Shown here: positions 1 to 7,128 of the stretch, piece by piece
How positions within the stretch are numbered: position 1 is the stretch's first letter
Layout of the letters: each line of letters begins with the position of its first letter
NCBI GenBank assembly: GCA_031273665.1
Contig: JAISRK010000024.1
Span: forward strand, 1-8,129
Source: Holosporales bacterium
GTDB taxonomy: Bacteria > Pseudomonadota > Alphaproteobacteria > UBA3830 > JAIRMZ01
Reading direction: 5' to 3'
DNA: 8,129 bases
Notes under the pieces: model-generated
Told to the model about the DNA's origin: nothing
Databases searched by the model: none
Seen by the model: only the letters and a program-made list of their open reading frames with translations
Made by a program: the position numbers and the translations under genes

Positions 1-1517
1 GCACTCTCGCACACCTTTGCAAAAAGAATTTCTACAGGAGGGAGAGGCCCTGTGGGCGCATAGGGTTCATCAAAATGGGCAAAAGTGCGTTTTGTTGGCG
101 CCACGGCAAGCATACTCAGAATTTTATTCGCTGAATCTGGGATAAATGGCCACAACAGCAGCCCTATTTTGCGCAAACTCTCCAAAAGAGCCGTCAGCAC
201 AACTTTGAGCCGTTTCTGATCTGTTTTCACTAGTACCCAGGGCTTTTGGGCGTCTACATAACGATTCGCAGCAACAATCCCCTCCCATATCGTCTCAAGC
301 GCGCGATGCAGAGCGGTCTTCCCCATATGCTGACGTGTCTGGGTTAAAATAGAAGAGAATAGATTCAAAAAGGCCTGGTCTTCTGAAGAAAAATCGCGTG
401 TTAAAAAAGGCTGAGTCGCAAAATGTTTGTGGACAAACGTCAACACTCGTTGCACAAGATTGCCCAAGTCATTTGCAAGATCCGCATTCAACCGCCGTTT
501 CAAAGCGAGCTCAGAAAAATCGCCATCTTCACCAAATGAGATCTCTCGCATCAGGAAGTAGCGTACAACGTCTGCGCCATACGTGGGAACCAATGTTTGG
601 GGATCCACAACATTGCCCACAGACTTCGACATTTTCTGCCCATCAACCGTCAGCCATCCATGCGCGAAAATCTGGCGGGGGAGCGGGAGATCTGCGGCCA
701 TTAGCAACGCGGGCCAGTACACTGCGTGAAACCGAATAATTTCTTTTCCGACCAGATGCAGACAAGTCGGCCAAAAACGGTCTAACTCTTTAGAACCCTC
801 CGGAAAGCCCAGCGATGTCAGGTAGTTAGTCAACGCATCGATCCAAACGTACATGACATGCGCGGCGTCATCAGGTACAGGAATCCCCCAACTCAACCGA
901 CTACGCGATACGGAGAAATCCTTAAGTCCGCTTTCAACAAAGCGCAGGACCTCTTTTCGTCGATACGAGGGTCCAATGAAATCTGGATGATCGCGGTATA
1001 GGTGTAATAGAGGCTGCTGCCACGCTGACAGACGGAAAAAATAACTCGGTTCTTCCAGCCACTCTACGGGGTTGCCTGCGGGAGACTTACTGTCTACTAG
1101 CTCCTCCTCGCGATAAAATGCCTCTTCGCGCACATCGTACCACCCTACGTACGTTCCCAGATAAATTTGATCACGTGCTCGTAGTCGCATCCACAGAGCC
1201 TGCGCCGCCTTTTTATGCCTTTCTTCTGTCGTACGAATGTAATCGGTAGGGGAGAGATTCAGTAACGACGTCAGAGCTTGAAAATGCGCGGACATATCGT
1301 CGCAAAAGGCTTGCGGGAGTTTTCCCATGCGCTCCGCACTTTGGGCGACTTTCTGCCCATGCTCGTCGGTACCGGTCAGGAACTTCACCTCTCTGCCTTC
1401 TTGACGGTAAAACCGCGCGACAACATCCGCCGCAATACTGGTATACGCACTGCCGATATGAGGTAGTGCATTGACGTAATAAATAGGCGTTGTGACGTAA
1501 AACGGTTCCGGCTTCAT
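1..1517 (-). CDS. metG: Methionyl-tRNA synthetase, 3' end cut by window edge
   Basis: Cytoplasmic class I aminoacyl-tRNA synthetase that charges tRNA-Met using ATP. I translated 505 codons by hand from the ATG at 1517; the stop lies beyond base 1. The N-terminal Rossmann part has TPIYYVNALPHIGS (HIGH-type motif at residues 20-23, with Ser in fourth place) and FLTGTDEHGQK (47-56). VWIDALTNYL is at 224-233 and the KMSKS loop at 295-299. The helical anticodon-binding part contains ANRYVDAQKPW (417-427). The connective insertion (about 120-145, GWYDVREEAFY) has no cysteines, so this is the form without a zinc knuckle. Short bacterial MetRS is usually slightly over 500 residues, so only a few residues are probably missing. 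The start overlaps the holB stop in an ATGA, indicating translational coupling; a weak AAGGG lies 8 bases upstream. Identity is very secure. Confidence 0.97.
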   Translation of the reverse strand, partial: MKPEPFYVTTPIYYVNALPHIGSAYTSIAADVVARFYRQEGREVKFLTGTDEHGQKVAQSAERMGKLPQAFCDDMSAHFQALTSLLNLSPTDYIRTTEERHKKAAQALWMRLRARDQIYLGTYVGWYDVREEAFYREEELVDSKSPAGNPVEWLEEPSYFFRLSAWQQPLLHLYRDHPDFIGPSYRRKEVLRFVESGLKDFSVSRSRLSWGIPVPDDAAHVMYVWIDALTNYLTSLGFPEGSKELDRFWPTCLHLVGKEIIRFHAVYWPALLMAADLPLPRQIFAHGWLTVDGQKMSKSVGNVVDPQTLVPTYGADVVRYFLMREISFGEDGDFSELALKRRLNADLANDLGNLVQRVLTFVHKHFATQPFLTRDFSSEDQAFLNLFSSILTQTRQHMGKTALHRALETIWEGIVAANRYVDAQKPWVLVKTDQKRLKVVLTALLESLRKIGLLLWPFIPDSANKILSMLAVAPTKRTFAHFDEPYAPTGPLPPVEILFAKVCES

Positions 1518-2455
1518 GCGTAAGCCCTTCGACGCAGAGACTCCCGTAAAGAGCAGAAGAACCACAGTATGACGGACTTTTTATCCAAATTCAAACGGTC
1601 TGCCTGTACGATTTTGCGGATAACTTCTGGCCAAAGGGCCGCAGCGTGGGCGCGCAAGACGGGCACTTCTGCGGTTTCAACGGTTTCCGCACATGTCGCT
1701 TGATGAAGAGCATGGCAAGCAAACCAAGAAAACAGCGGCCATACGTCCTCTTCTTCCGCAAATATTTTGGCGGTAGTGAGGGAATTGTCTTCTAGAGCTT
1801 TCAAAAATCGTGCATGCGTCTCCGCTCGGCTGTGAAGCATAAGGGCAGTTCCTGGCGATCCATCGCACAAAGAGAGCAACGCTGCAGGAAGTGTAATTTG
1901 CAGCTTCTTCAGAACCGTTGTCATGACGGTCGGAGAAAGAGGACCGAGTCCAACACGCAAGCAACGCGAACGTATCGTGGGCAGTAATGATTCCGCATAT
2001 GAAGAGGTTAAGACCATAAATGTGTCCACAGGAGGTTCTTCGAGCGTTTTTAAGAGCGCATTCGCTGCATTTCTATTGAGGGTCTCGGCTTCTTCAAAAA
2101 TCACTACTTTAAAGCGCGCCATGGCGGGTTTTATGTATATTTTTGCTAAAACATGACGCATTTGGTCGATGGCAGACTCTTCTGAACTGGGGGTACTGAT
2201 CACCAGATCAGGATGAGTTCCCTCACAAATACGCTGTGCCACCGCAGGAGAACATAAAGACGTCAGCGTTTTTGCATTGGTAGGCGACGTACCGTCATAA
2301 GAAAGAAGGGCACAAGCCAGCTTCTTCGCAAACAACGTCTTACCAATACCGGCCGGGCCTGCAATCAATAAGGACGAGGCTAACGCATTGTGCTCTAACG
2401 CGCGTGCAAGGCGCTGTTCTTGTTCTTCGTGTCCAAGGAGGGTCACAAAGCGCAT
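1514..2455 (-). CDS. holB: DNA polymerase III delta' subunit (clamp loader)
   Basis: 313-residue AAA+ family protein, the delta' subunit of the clamp loader that places the beta clamp on primed DNA. Seen: Walker A GPAGIGKT (33-40), a Walker B-like strand VVIFEEAE (117-124) followed by the family signature NAANALLKTLEEPP (129-142), and the SRC arginine-finger motif (163-165). HPDL (81-84) marks the place after the usual zinc module. That module is reduced: only C68 and C77 remain and there is no CxxC pair. The C-terminal half is poorly conserved, as is normal for the family. An AGAGG ribosome-binding site sits 4 bases before the ATG, inside the tmk coding end; tmk overlaps by 13 bases and metG by 4. 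DnaX (tau/gamma) was considered, but the length, the Walker B variant and the tmk/metG context favour HolB. Confidence 0.93.
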   Translation of the reverse strand: MRFVTLLGHEEQEQRLARALEHNALASSLLIAGPAGIGKTLFAKKLACALLSYDGTSPTNAKTLTSLCSPAVAQRICEGTHPDLVISTPSSEESAIDQMRHVLAKIYIKPAMARFKVVIFEEAETLNRNAANALLKTLEEPPVDTFMVLTSSYAESLLPTIRSRCLRVGLGPLSPTVMTTVLKKLQITLPAALLSLCDGSPGTALMLHSRAETHARFLKALEDNSLTTAKIFAEEEDVWPLFSWFACHALHQATCAETVETAEVPVLRAHAAALWPEVIRKIVQADRLNLDKKSVILWFFCSLRESLRRRAYA

Positions 2456-3108
2456 AAGGCCTCTTTGTGCGTAGCTAAAATAGCTTGTACCGCTTGCGCC
2501 ACGGCATCTGCCGATGCCCGAGCCTTAACGAGACGGACACGAAAGGAAAAAATCTCTGCCAGCCGAAGGTAGGCCTGCCGCACTTTCTCATGCTGCTCGC
2601 GCGCCATTGTGTCGTAACGCACAACCCCATCGTGCCGCGCATCTTTACGCTGTGCCAACCGCTGAAGCGCCGTAGATGTTGGAACATCAAAAAGAAGAGT
2701 GAGATCGGGTTCAAAATCGCCCATCGTCAGGTATTTGAGCTGCATCAGCTTTTCGATATCCGCGCCGCCCAGCATCCCTTGATACACCAATGTAGAATCG
2801 TAAAAGCGATCGCATAACACCCACGTACCTTGTTGGATACACGGCCAGATCACACGGCATAACAAAATGCGTCGTGCTGTAAACAAGAGAAAAGCTTCGG
2901 TTGGAGGATCCCACAATGTCGCGCACGGAGGATTTTTCCACAAATCGCGGAGGACTTCTCCCTCAGGCGTCCCGCCCGGCTCCCGCACTACTTCAACAGG
3001 AATATTTTGCGCCCGCAGATACGCCGCTGCCCGTTGAATTTGAGTAGATTTTCCAGTGCCTTCCCCCCCTTCAAAAGTAATAAATTGCCCACGTGCCGCA
3101 CAGTTCAT
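2443..3108 (-). CDS. tmk: Thymidylate kinase (dTMP kinase)
   Basis: 221-residue cytoplasmic kinase that phosphorylates dTMP to dTDP with ATP, the essential step towards dTTP. Seen: P-loop FEGGEGTGKST (12-22), REPGGTP (42-48, dTMP-binding loop), CDRFYDSTLVYQG (99-111, containing the DR motif) and DLTLLFDVP (135-143). In the lid region (about 154-184) the usual DR[FI]E is replaced by VRYD (163-166), while the basic residues R154, K155, R158 and R164 are kept. The segment TARRILLCRVIWPCI (77-91) aligns with the family's ARxxHVxxVIxPAL but is divergent. Length is normal for the family, so I expect a functional enzyme. The ATG overlaps the dacC stop (ATGA), and I see no good ribosome-binding site, so initiation probably depends on ribosomes finishing dacC. 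Confidence 0.95.
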   Translation of the reverse strand: MNCAARGQFITFEGGEGTGKSTQIQRAAAYLRAQNIPVEVVREPGGTPEGEVLRDLWKNPPCATLWDPPTEAFLLFTARRILLCRVIWPCIQQGTWVLCDRFYDSTLVYQGMLGGADIEKLMQLKYLTMGDFEPDLTLLFDVPTSTALQRLAQRKDARHDGVVRYDTMAREQHEKVRQAYLRLAEIFSFRVRLVKARASADAVAQAVQAILATHKEALCAL

Positions 3109-4280
3109 AAAGAGTGTGTACCAAACAACAGGTACGTAATCGCTGCTTGAATGCGCTTGAAGGGGTTGACGGATTTCACAGAAGTGCCGGCGAACAAGGG
3201 ATATTCTACAGGTTCTCTTTCCGGGATAGAGACACGTAAGACCGCGATACGGTCCCCTTGCTTGATAGGCGTCTCCAACGGTCCGTTATAAATTACTTCG
3301 ACCTTGATATCGCGCATTTGGTGCCGTGGCACAACAAAACTTACATTTTGGTCTGTCACAAGGTCTACATTAGGGACTTCTCCAAGCCACACTTCTGCAG
3401 AAGAAATAGGCTCATTTTTATCCGCCAATTGATAGAACGCAAACGCGCTAAATCCCCAGTGTAGTAATTCTTCCACATTCTGCACGCGTTCCTTGTCGCT
3501 TTTGCATCCATTCACAACGCCGATGAGACGTTGTCCTTTTTGAATAGCGGAAACGACGATGCCATATCCCCCGGCATCCGTTCGGCCTGTCTTCAATCCA
3601 TCGACACCGATATCGCGCCACAACAGGGTATTGCGATTGTGCTGAAGAATGCCATTTGCCACAAACTCTTTTTCGCAAAAATAGTGATAATACTGCGGGA
3701 AATCGGCAATTAAGTGTTGTGCAATAAGCGCGAGATCGGCGGCACTAGAATAGTGCCCCTTATCAGGCCATCCTGTCGCATTCTTAAAGGCGGTTGTCTG
3801 CGCCCCAAAACTCTGCACCCTTGCGGTGATGGTGTCTGCGAAAAGAGACTCAGACCCGCAGAGGGCCTCTGCTACAACGATGCATGCATCATTGCCAGAA
3901 TGCACAATAATACAGCGAATCAGGTCTTCGACACTAATGTGATCCCCCACTTTCAAGAAGCTGCGCGAACCGCGGGCATTCCAGGCTTTTTCGCTCACAG
4001 GCAGCATGTCTGCCAGGATTAATCGTTCATCTTGTAAGGCAGCAAATAACTCGTAGAGCGTCGCCAATTTCGTCATAGAAGAAGGGGTAATAGGCGTCGT
4101 TGCTTCCTTCTCGAATAAGACCGTTCCCGTGGCAAAGTCCACCAAATACACGCACGGAGCACTCAGTTTGGGGGTAACAAGTGTCTTTAGGGGAGGAGTG
4201 ACCGCATGCCCCCAACCGTTGATAAGAAAAACCAGTAAAATGAAAGCCTGCCAGTGGCGTTTGCCTGGGCTTTTAATCAT
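3105..4280 (-). CDS. dacC: D-alanyl-D-alanine carboxypeptidase (PBP5/6 family)
   Basis: Periplasmic low-molecular-weight penicillin-binding protein that removes the terminal D-Ala from peptidoglycan pentapeptides. From the ATG at 4280 it has 391 residues. Seen: signal peptide with basic start (KSPGKRH), hydrophobic AFILLVFLI, and likely cleavage after GHA (about 24-26); catalytic SMTK (S68, K71) within TPSSMTKL; SGN (128-130); KTG (230-232) within VDGLKTGRTDAGGYG. A PBP5-type C-terminal beta domain covers about 285-360, and a short amphipathic tail (VNPFKRIQAAITYLLFG, 371-387) fits membrane-surface anchoring. An upstream in-frame ATG at 4412 would add 44 basic residues before the signal peptide; I prefer 4280 because AGAGGGAG lies 6 bases before it and the signal peptide then starts properly. 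First gene of the coupled dacC-tmk-holB-metG run. The family is certain; the exact dac symbol is by alphaproteobacterial convention. Confidence 0.94.
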   Translation of the reverse strand: MIKSPGKRHWQAFILLVFLINGWGHAVTPPLKTLVTPKLSAPCVYLVDFATGTVLFEKEATTPITPSSMTKLATLYELFAALQDERLILADMLPVSEKAWNARGSRSFLKVGDHISVEDLIRCIIVHSGNDACIVVAEALCGSESLFADTITARVQSFGAQTTAFKNATGWPDKGHYSSAADLALIAQHLIADFPQYYHYFCEKEFVANGILQHNRNTLLWRDIGVDGLKTGRTDAGGYGIVVSAIQKGQRLIGVVNGCKSDKERVQNVEELLHWGFSAFAFYQLADKNEPISSAEVWLGEVPNVDLVTDQNVSFVVPRHQMRDIKVEVIYNGPLETPIKQGDRIAVLRVSIPEREPVEYPLFAGTSVKSVNPFKRIQAAITYLLFGTHSL

Positions 4281-4552
4281 GGTGCGCTCCCTCTGTCTTG
4301 CGCAGAAATATAATGCATTTCCCATAAGAAAGGAACGAGAGATTGTACGTCTGCGCGCGGAAAGAAGTGGGCGTTTGATCCGCTTGCTCGCAACACTGCC
4401 CACTATAAGCACCGACAGACCTTCTCAGGCGCACTCTTTGGAATAGCTGAATGAGCAATACGATCCGTTTGTATTAGTGACACCTCCAACAGAAATAAGG
4501 AGGAGCAAAGTCTCAGCTGTCTGAATCCCCTTCAGGAGCGTTCTTGACAGGC
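4281..4552 (-). other. Spacer between flgD and dacC, with possible dacC promoter
   Basis: 272 bases without a convincing gene. In the minus direction, TTCCTT, a 17-base gap and TATATT end about 30 bases before the dacC ATG, a weak sigma-70-like candidate. A small hairpin CTGAA-N5-TTCAG (4521-4535) and a CCTCC/GGAGG pair (4483-4503) follow flgD, but neither has a T-run in the flgD direction, so I do not call a terminator. I saw no rlpA-like sequence here, the gene that often precedes dacC in alphaproteobacteria. Confidence 0.4.
4287..4294 (-). promoter_or_regulatory. Ribosome-binding site that decides the dacC start
   Basis: AGAGGGAG on the minus strand, 6 bases before the ATG at 4280. It supports this start over the longer in-frame ATG at 4412, because the latter would bury the signal peptide behind 44 residues. 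Confidence 0.75.
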
Positions 4553-5680
4553 TTATGCACCATCTCCAGGAGGCGGCGCTTCAGGCGCGGGAATCTGAGG
4601 AACCTCCGGCTCCGCTTCTGAGTCACCGGTCGCCACTTCCTCTTCCTCTCCCGCCGCGGGTGGCTGAGGCTCAGAAGTCGTTTCTCCTGGATCTTCCTCT
4701 TCCTTAGGGGACACAGGAGCCGTTGGTTCCACCGTCTCTGTTCCCGCATCAGTCCCCTGATCCACAAGAGCCGGAGCCTGTGGTGCTGGGACGAAAATAG
4801 ATTCAGAGAAAGACTCGATTTTATTGACGACAACTGGAATGTTCCCTAAAAGGGCGAGCATTCTGCCATTTTCTTGCACCATCTCTGTCACTTTTGAGCG
4901 AACATGTGTTGGCAGCAAATGAGAAACCTCCTCCCCTTGCTGCGTTGTTCCGACCACTACAAAGCGATAGATGCCCGGTTCGACAATCTCTCCATCGTTG
5001 TTGCGTCTATCGAACACACCAGGCATATAGGGCTTCCCCTCCGGTAGCCACGAAAAGGTAATCTTATGCCGTCCAGGCGCTGGAATACGCGGCTCTACTC
5101 CAACAACATTGTGTTCGTCGTCAAAGACAGGCTCTGCAACCGCGGCGCATTCTCGTACAACATTACCCGCCCGATCGAATATACGCACCGTCGCACCAGT
5201 CAATCGCTCTGGCGCATCGAAAGAAAGTTCAAAAAGTTCCTCTCCTCCGGCTTCAAACCATTGTCCTTGGGCTTCAATCGTTTTGCCAACAAACTGTGCT
5301 GCAGATACTTTTTCATTTAAGGCGGAATACTCTAGAAGCTTTTTTAGGTTAGCGTTCATTTCAGTGGATTGCTGTATGTTGGAAAACATCGCCATTTGGT
5401 CTACGAACGCAGTGCTATCTGTCGGATCAAAAGGATTTTGGTGAGTCAATTGCGCAATTAACAGCTTTAGTACGGTCTCGGACCCGATATTAAGTGGATT
5501 TTTTTGCTCGGAAGCGGGGATTATTTTTGCCTTACCACGACCAGGAGCTACATTGTCCTCCGCCATCGGTAGCGTTAAAAACTCGCTAAACCTAGAGGCG
5601 GCCTCTTTTTTCTTCGTTGCTGTTTGCGCGCCACTGCCCCGTAAGGATCCAGGGAGAAAAGGAATATCTCCGCCTGCCAT
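4553..5680 (-). CDS. flgD: Flagellar hook cap protein FlgD with acidic proline-rich tail
   Basis: 375-residue homologue of the scaffold that caps the growing flagellar hook and guides FlgE assembly outside the cell. Seen: the conserved N-terminal FlgD segment at 61-112, with LKLLIAQLTHQNPFDPTDST, FVDQMAMFSNIQQ and NANL; FVGKTIEA (130-137), which opens the tudor-like part; and an Ig-like region (about 150-245) with RIFDRAGNVV, ending in EPGIYRFVVVG. The final 80 residues (296-375) are Pro/Glu-rich with one Lys and no Arg, probably disordered. Typical FlgD is around 220-240 residues; the excess is an N-terminal extension of about 55, some insertion around 182-233, and the tail. The start follows a modest GGAAAG site 7 bases upstream. 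No other flagellar gene is in view, so it may form its own transcription unit. No signal peptide is present, as expected for export by the flagellar apparatus. Confidence 0.9.
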   Translation of the reverse strand: MAGGDIPFLPGSLRGSGAQTATKKKEAASRFSEFLTLPMAEDNVAPGRGKAKIIPASEQKNPLNIGSETVLKLLIAQLTHQNPFDPTDSTAFVDQMAMFSNIQQSTEMNANLKKLLEYSALNEKVSAAQFVGKTIEAQGQWFEAGGEELFELSFDAPERLTGATVRIFDRAGNVVRECAAVAEPVFDDEHNVVGVEPRIPAPGRHKITFSWLPEGKPYMPGVFDRRNNDGEIVEPGIYRFVVVGTTQQGEEVSHLLPTHVRSKVTEMVQENGRMLALLGNIPVVVNKIESFSESIFVPAPQAPALVDQGTDAGTETVEPTAPVSPKEEEDPGETTSEPQPPAAGEEEEVATGDSEAEPEVPQIPAPEAPPPGDGA

Positions 5681-5731
5681 GAGAACACTTTCCGTTGTTT
5701 ACTGACCGAAGGCCATTTTTGTATGAAGAGG

Positions 5732-5747
5732 AGCAAATAGTATGCCA
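5732..5747 (-). promoter_or_regulatory. Candidate sigma-54 (-24/-12) promoter of flgD
   Basis: The minus strand reads TGGCATACTATTTGCT. It carries TGGCA and TTGCT with the invariant GG and GC at the exact -24/-12 spacing of the sigma-54 consensus TGGCACG-N4-TTGCW. Transcription would begin near 5721, giving a leader of about 40 bases before flgD. Sigma-54 control of hook and basal-body genes is established in several alphaproteobacteria such as Caulobacter. I could not identify an activator site upstream. Confidence 0.6.
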
Positions 5748-5957
5748 ACTCCGACGGGGATTGGGTGCGTCACGAGTCAATGCATTGTTTTTTAAACGTT
5801 TCTGAGCACAAAAAGGCGGTAGAAAAGGAGGGACAAACAGCCCATTACGACTGGGGAACGCGGCAATTCTGACCCCTCTGTCCGTACTTACATCAGGATC
5901 ATGCGTTGTGCACAGGAGAGACCCTGTGGAACATAGGAAAGGCATGTTATTTTTCGG

Positions 5958-5986
5958 TTGCCCGTTGTAGAAGAATCTTCTACACT
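5958..5986 (+). promoter_or_regulatory. Possible ppiC promoter with embedded dyad
   Basis: TTGCCC (5958-5963) and TACACT (5981-5986) are separated by 17 bases, as in a sigma-70-type promoter. A near-perfect dyad fills the gap and overlaps the -10: TGTAGAAGA, one base, TCTTCTACA (5966-5984), with 9-base arms. The position would suit a repressor site. The hexamers alone are weak evidence; the dyad is the stronger signal. The leader to the ATG at 6052 would be about 60 bases. Confidence 0.4.
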
Positions 5987-6039
5987 GCCCTCTGCCGTCT
6001 TTATAGAAAAGAAAGCTATAAGGTGTTTATGCAAAGAAT

Positions 6040-6045
6040 GAGGAG
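6040..6045 (+). promoter_or_regulatory. Ribosome-binding site of ppiC
   Basis: GAGGAG with 6 bases before the ATG at 6052; it fixes the start so that the signal peptide begins at residue 1. Confidence 0.75.
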
Positions 6046-6051
6046 TTTCCG

Positions 6052-6978
6052 ATGATTGACGTGTGTCGTGTATTTACTTCTATTGTACTGAGCGCTTCCT
6101 TAGGCGTAATTAGCTCTTATGCCAGCGCAACGGAGCAGCCATTAGCAGAGGCCAAGGAAAAGGCGGGAACAAAGGAAGAAAAACCCGCCAACAAAAAAGT
6201 CATTGGAGATCCGATCGTCGCAAAGATTGGCGCGTCAAAAGTGATCCGCAGATCAGAGGTGCTGAGGACCGTACAAGACCTGCCTGCCGCAACACGCCAA
6301 CAAATGTCTGAGGATAAAATTTTTAAGGCGGTGCTTGATCGCCTAGTGCGCTCGTATTTACTCACAGAAGCCGCTAAAAAAGCAGGCATTGAGAAAGATC
6401 CCACGTTTCAGAAAGCGTTAGAGGCGAATAAGTCAGAGCTGTTGTCGCGTTTCTTCCTGATGCAAGAAGTGCAAGTGAAGCTGACGAAAGCCGCCCTCGA
6501 AGCACGTTACAAAAGGTTTGTGACAGAATTTCCTAAAGAGCTCGAACACCATCTGTTCCACATTCTTGTCAAAGACGAAGCAACGGCTAAAGCGGTCATC
6601 ACAGACCTAGAAAGGGGAGGGAATTTTGATGCTTTGGCAAGAGATAAAAGCATTGCACCTTCTAGAGAAAAAAGTGGAGATGAGGGGTATGTGATGAAAA
6701 GCATGCTTCCTCCGCAGTTCAGCGATGAGCTCGGCAAATTAAAACAGGGCGAGTTCACAAAAACACCTATTAAGACGGACATGGGGTATCACGTCATCAA
6801 AGTAACGGACGCGCGAGATGCTGTTCCCCCAAAGCTTGAAGAGATACAACAAGCGCTGCAGTCCCTTCTCTTTCAAGAAGAGGCCTTGAAGCTTGTGAAA
6901 AAACTCGAGAGTCAGAAGAAAGTAGAGCGTTTCAACGAAGACGGAACGCCCGTCGCTGAAGAATCGAAAGCAAAATAA
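6052..6978 (+). CDS. Exported parvulin-type peptidyl-prolyl isomerase (PpiC/SurA-like)
   Basis: 308-residue protein predicted to catalyse cis-trans isomerisation of prolyl bonds and assist folding of envelope proteins in the periplasm. Seen: signal peptide with hydrophobic VFTSIVLSASLGVISS and an ASA cleavage site (about 24-26), then a Lys/Glu-rich linker (30-50). A helical SurA-N-like region (about 53-160) contains DPIVAKIGASKVIRRSEV. The parvulin domain (about 164-255) has HHLFHILV (H170), GGNFDALARDKS, SGDEGYVMKSMLPPQFSDEL, and DMGYHVIKV (H247); both histidines are the expected active-site type. A charged helical tail (261-308) follows. There is one parvulin domain, unlike E. coli SurA with two, so it belongs with the alphaproteobacterial PpiC-like group. 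It is monocistronic: good ribosome-binding site before it, terminator right after. No lipobox is seen, so a soluble periplasmic protein is likely. Confidence 0.9.
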   Translation: MIDVCRVFTSIVLSASLGVISSYASATEQPLAEAKEKAGTKEEKPANKKVIGDPIVAKIGASKVIRRSEVLRTVQDLPAATRQQMSEDKIFKAVLDRLVRSYLLTEAAKKAGIEKDPTFQKALEANKSELLSRFFLMQEVQVKLTKAALEARYKRFVTEFPKELEHHLFHILVKDEATAKAVITDLERGGNFDALARDKSIAPSREKSGDEGYVMKSMLPPQFSDELGKLKQGEFTKTPIKTDMGYHVIKVTDARDAVPPKLEEIQQALQSLLFQEEALKLVKKLESQKKVERFNEDGTPVAEESKAK

Positions 6979-6989
6979 GAGCAACGTCA

Positions 6990-7031
6990 CCAAAAAGGAG
7001 AGAGGTCTTCCCTCTTTCCTTTGGGGTTTTT
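6990..7031 (+). terminator. Rho-independent terminator of ppiC
   Basis: GGAGAGAGG (6997-7005) pairs with CCTCTTTCC (7011-7019) through one G-T wobble, with a five-base loop. AAA/TTT extends the stem, and CC/GG can add to it if two As bulge. GG and five Ts (7027-7031) follow. It starts 11 bases after the ppiC stop. Confidence 0.8.
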
Positions 7032-7035
7032 GTGG

Positions 7036-7128
7036 TTCTTTCTGACTTATTCAGCTTTTCTGTATCTTCCCTTATTTTCCTCCCCTCTCTTTTCAATTCT
7101 CCTCTTTCTTCGACTCTTCTCTCTTTCT
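7036..7128 (+). other. C-rich, G-poor polypyrimidine tract
   Basis: By hand count, 93 bases with 12 purines, 31 C and only 4 G on the plus strand, immediately after the ppiC terminator. A transcript reading through would be unstructured and rich in YC dimers, the type of sequence Rho binds. A role as a backup Rho site is inference. Confidence 0.45.

Larger units (their letters stand above)
5681..6051. other. Divergent spacer between flgD and ppiC
   Basis: 371 bases between two genes that point away from each other. It contains the sigma-54-like site for flgD at 5732-5747 and the dyad/promoter candidate for ppiC at 5958-5986. I saw no gene in the rest. A frame of 117 codons across 5592-5945 on the minus strand overlaps flgD out of frame and resembles no family I know. 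Confidence 0.55.

Noticed and set aside
398..739. 113-codon plus-strand frame inside metG
   Set aside because: It lies opposite the KMSKS and anticodon-binding regions of metG, which are clearly coding on the minus strand.
4513..4833. 106-codon Arg-rich frame overlapping flgD
   Set aside because: It is the shifted reading of the acidic tail of flgD, and the FlgD frame is continuous with its conserved domains.
5939..5969. Eight-codon leader frame (MLFFGCPL) after AGGAAAGG, ending at the ppiC dyad
   Set aside because: No run of regulatory codons and no alternative hairpin set; it would also start upstream of the likely transcription start.
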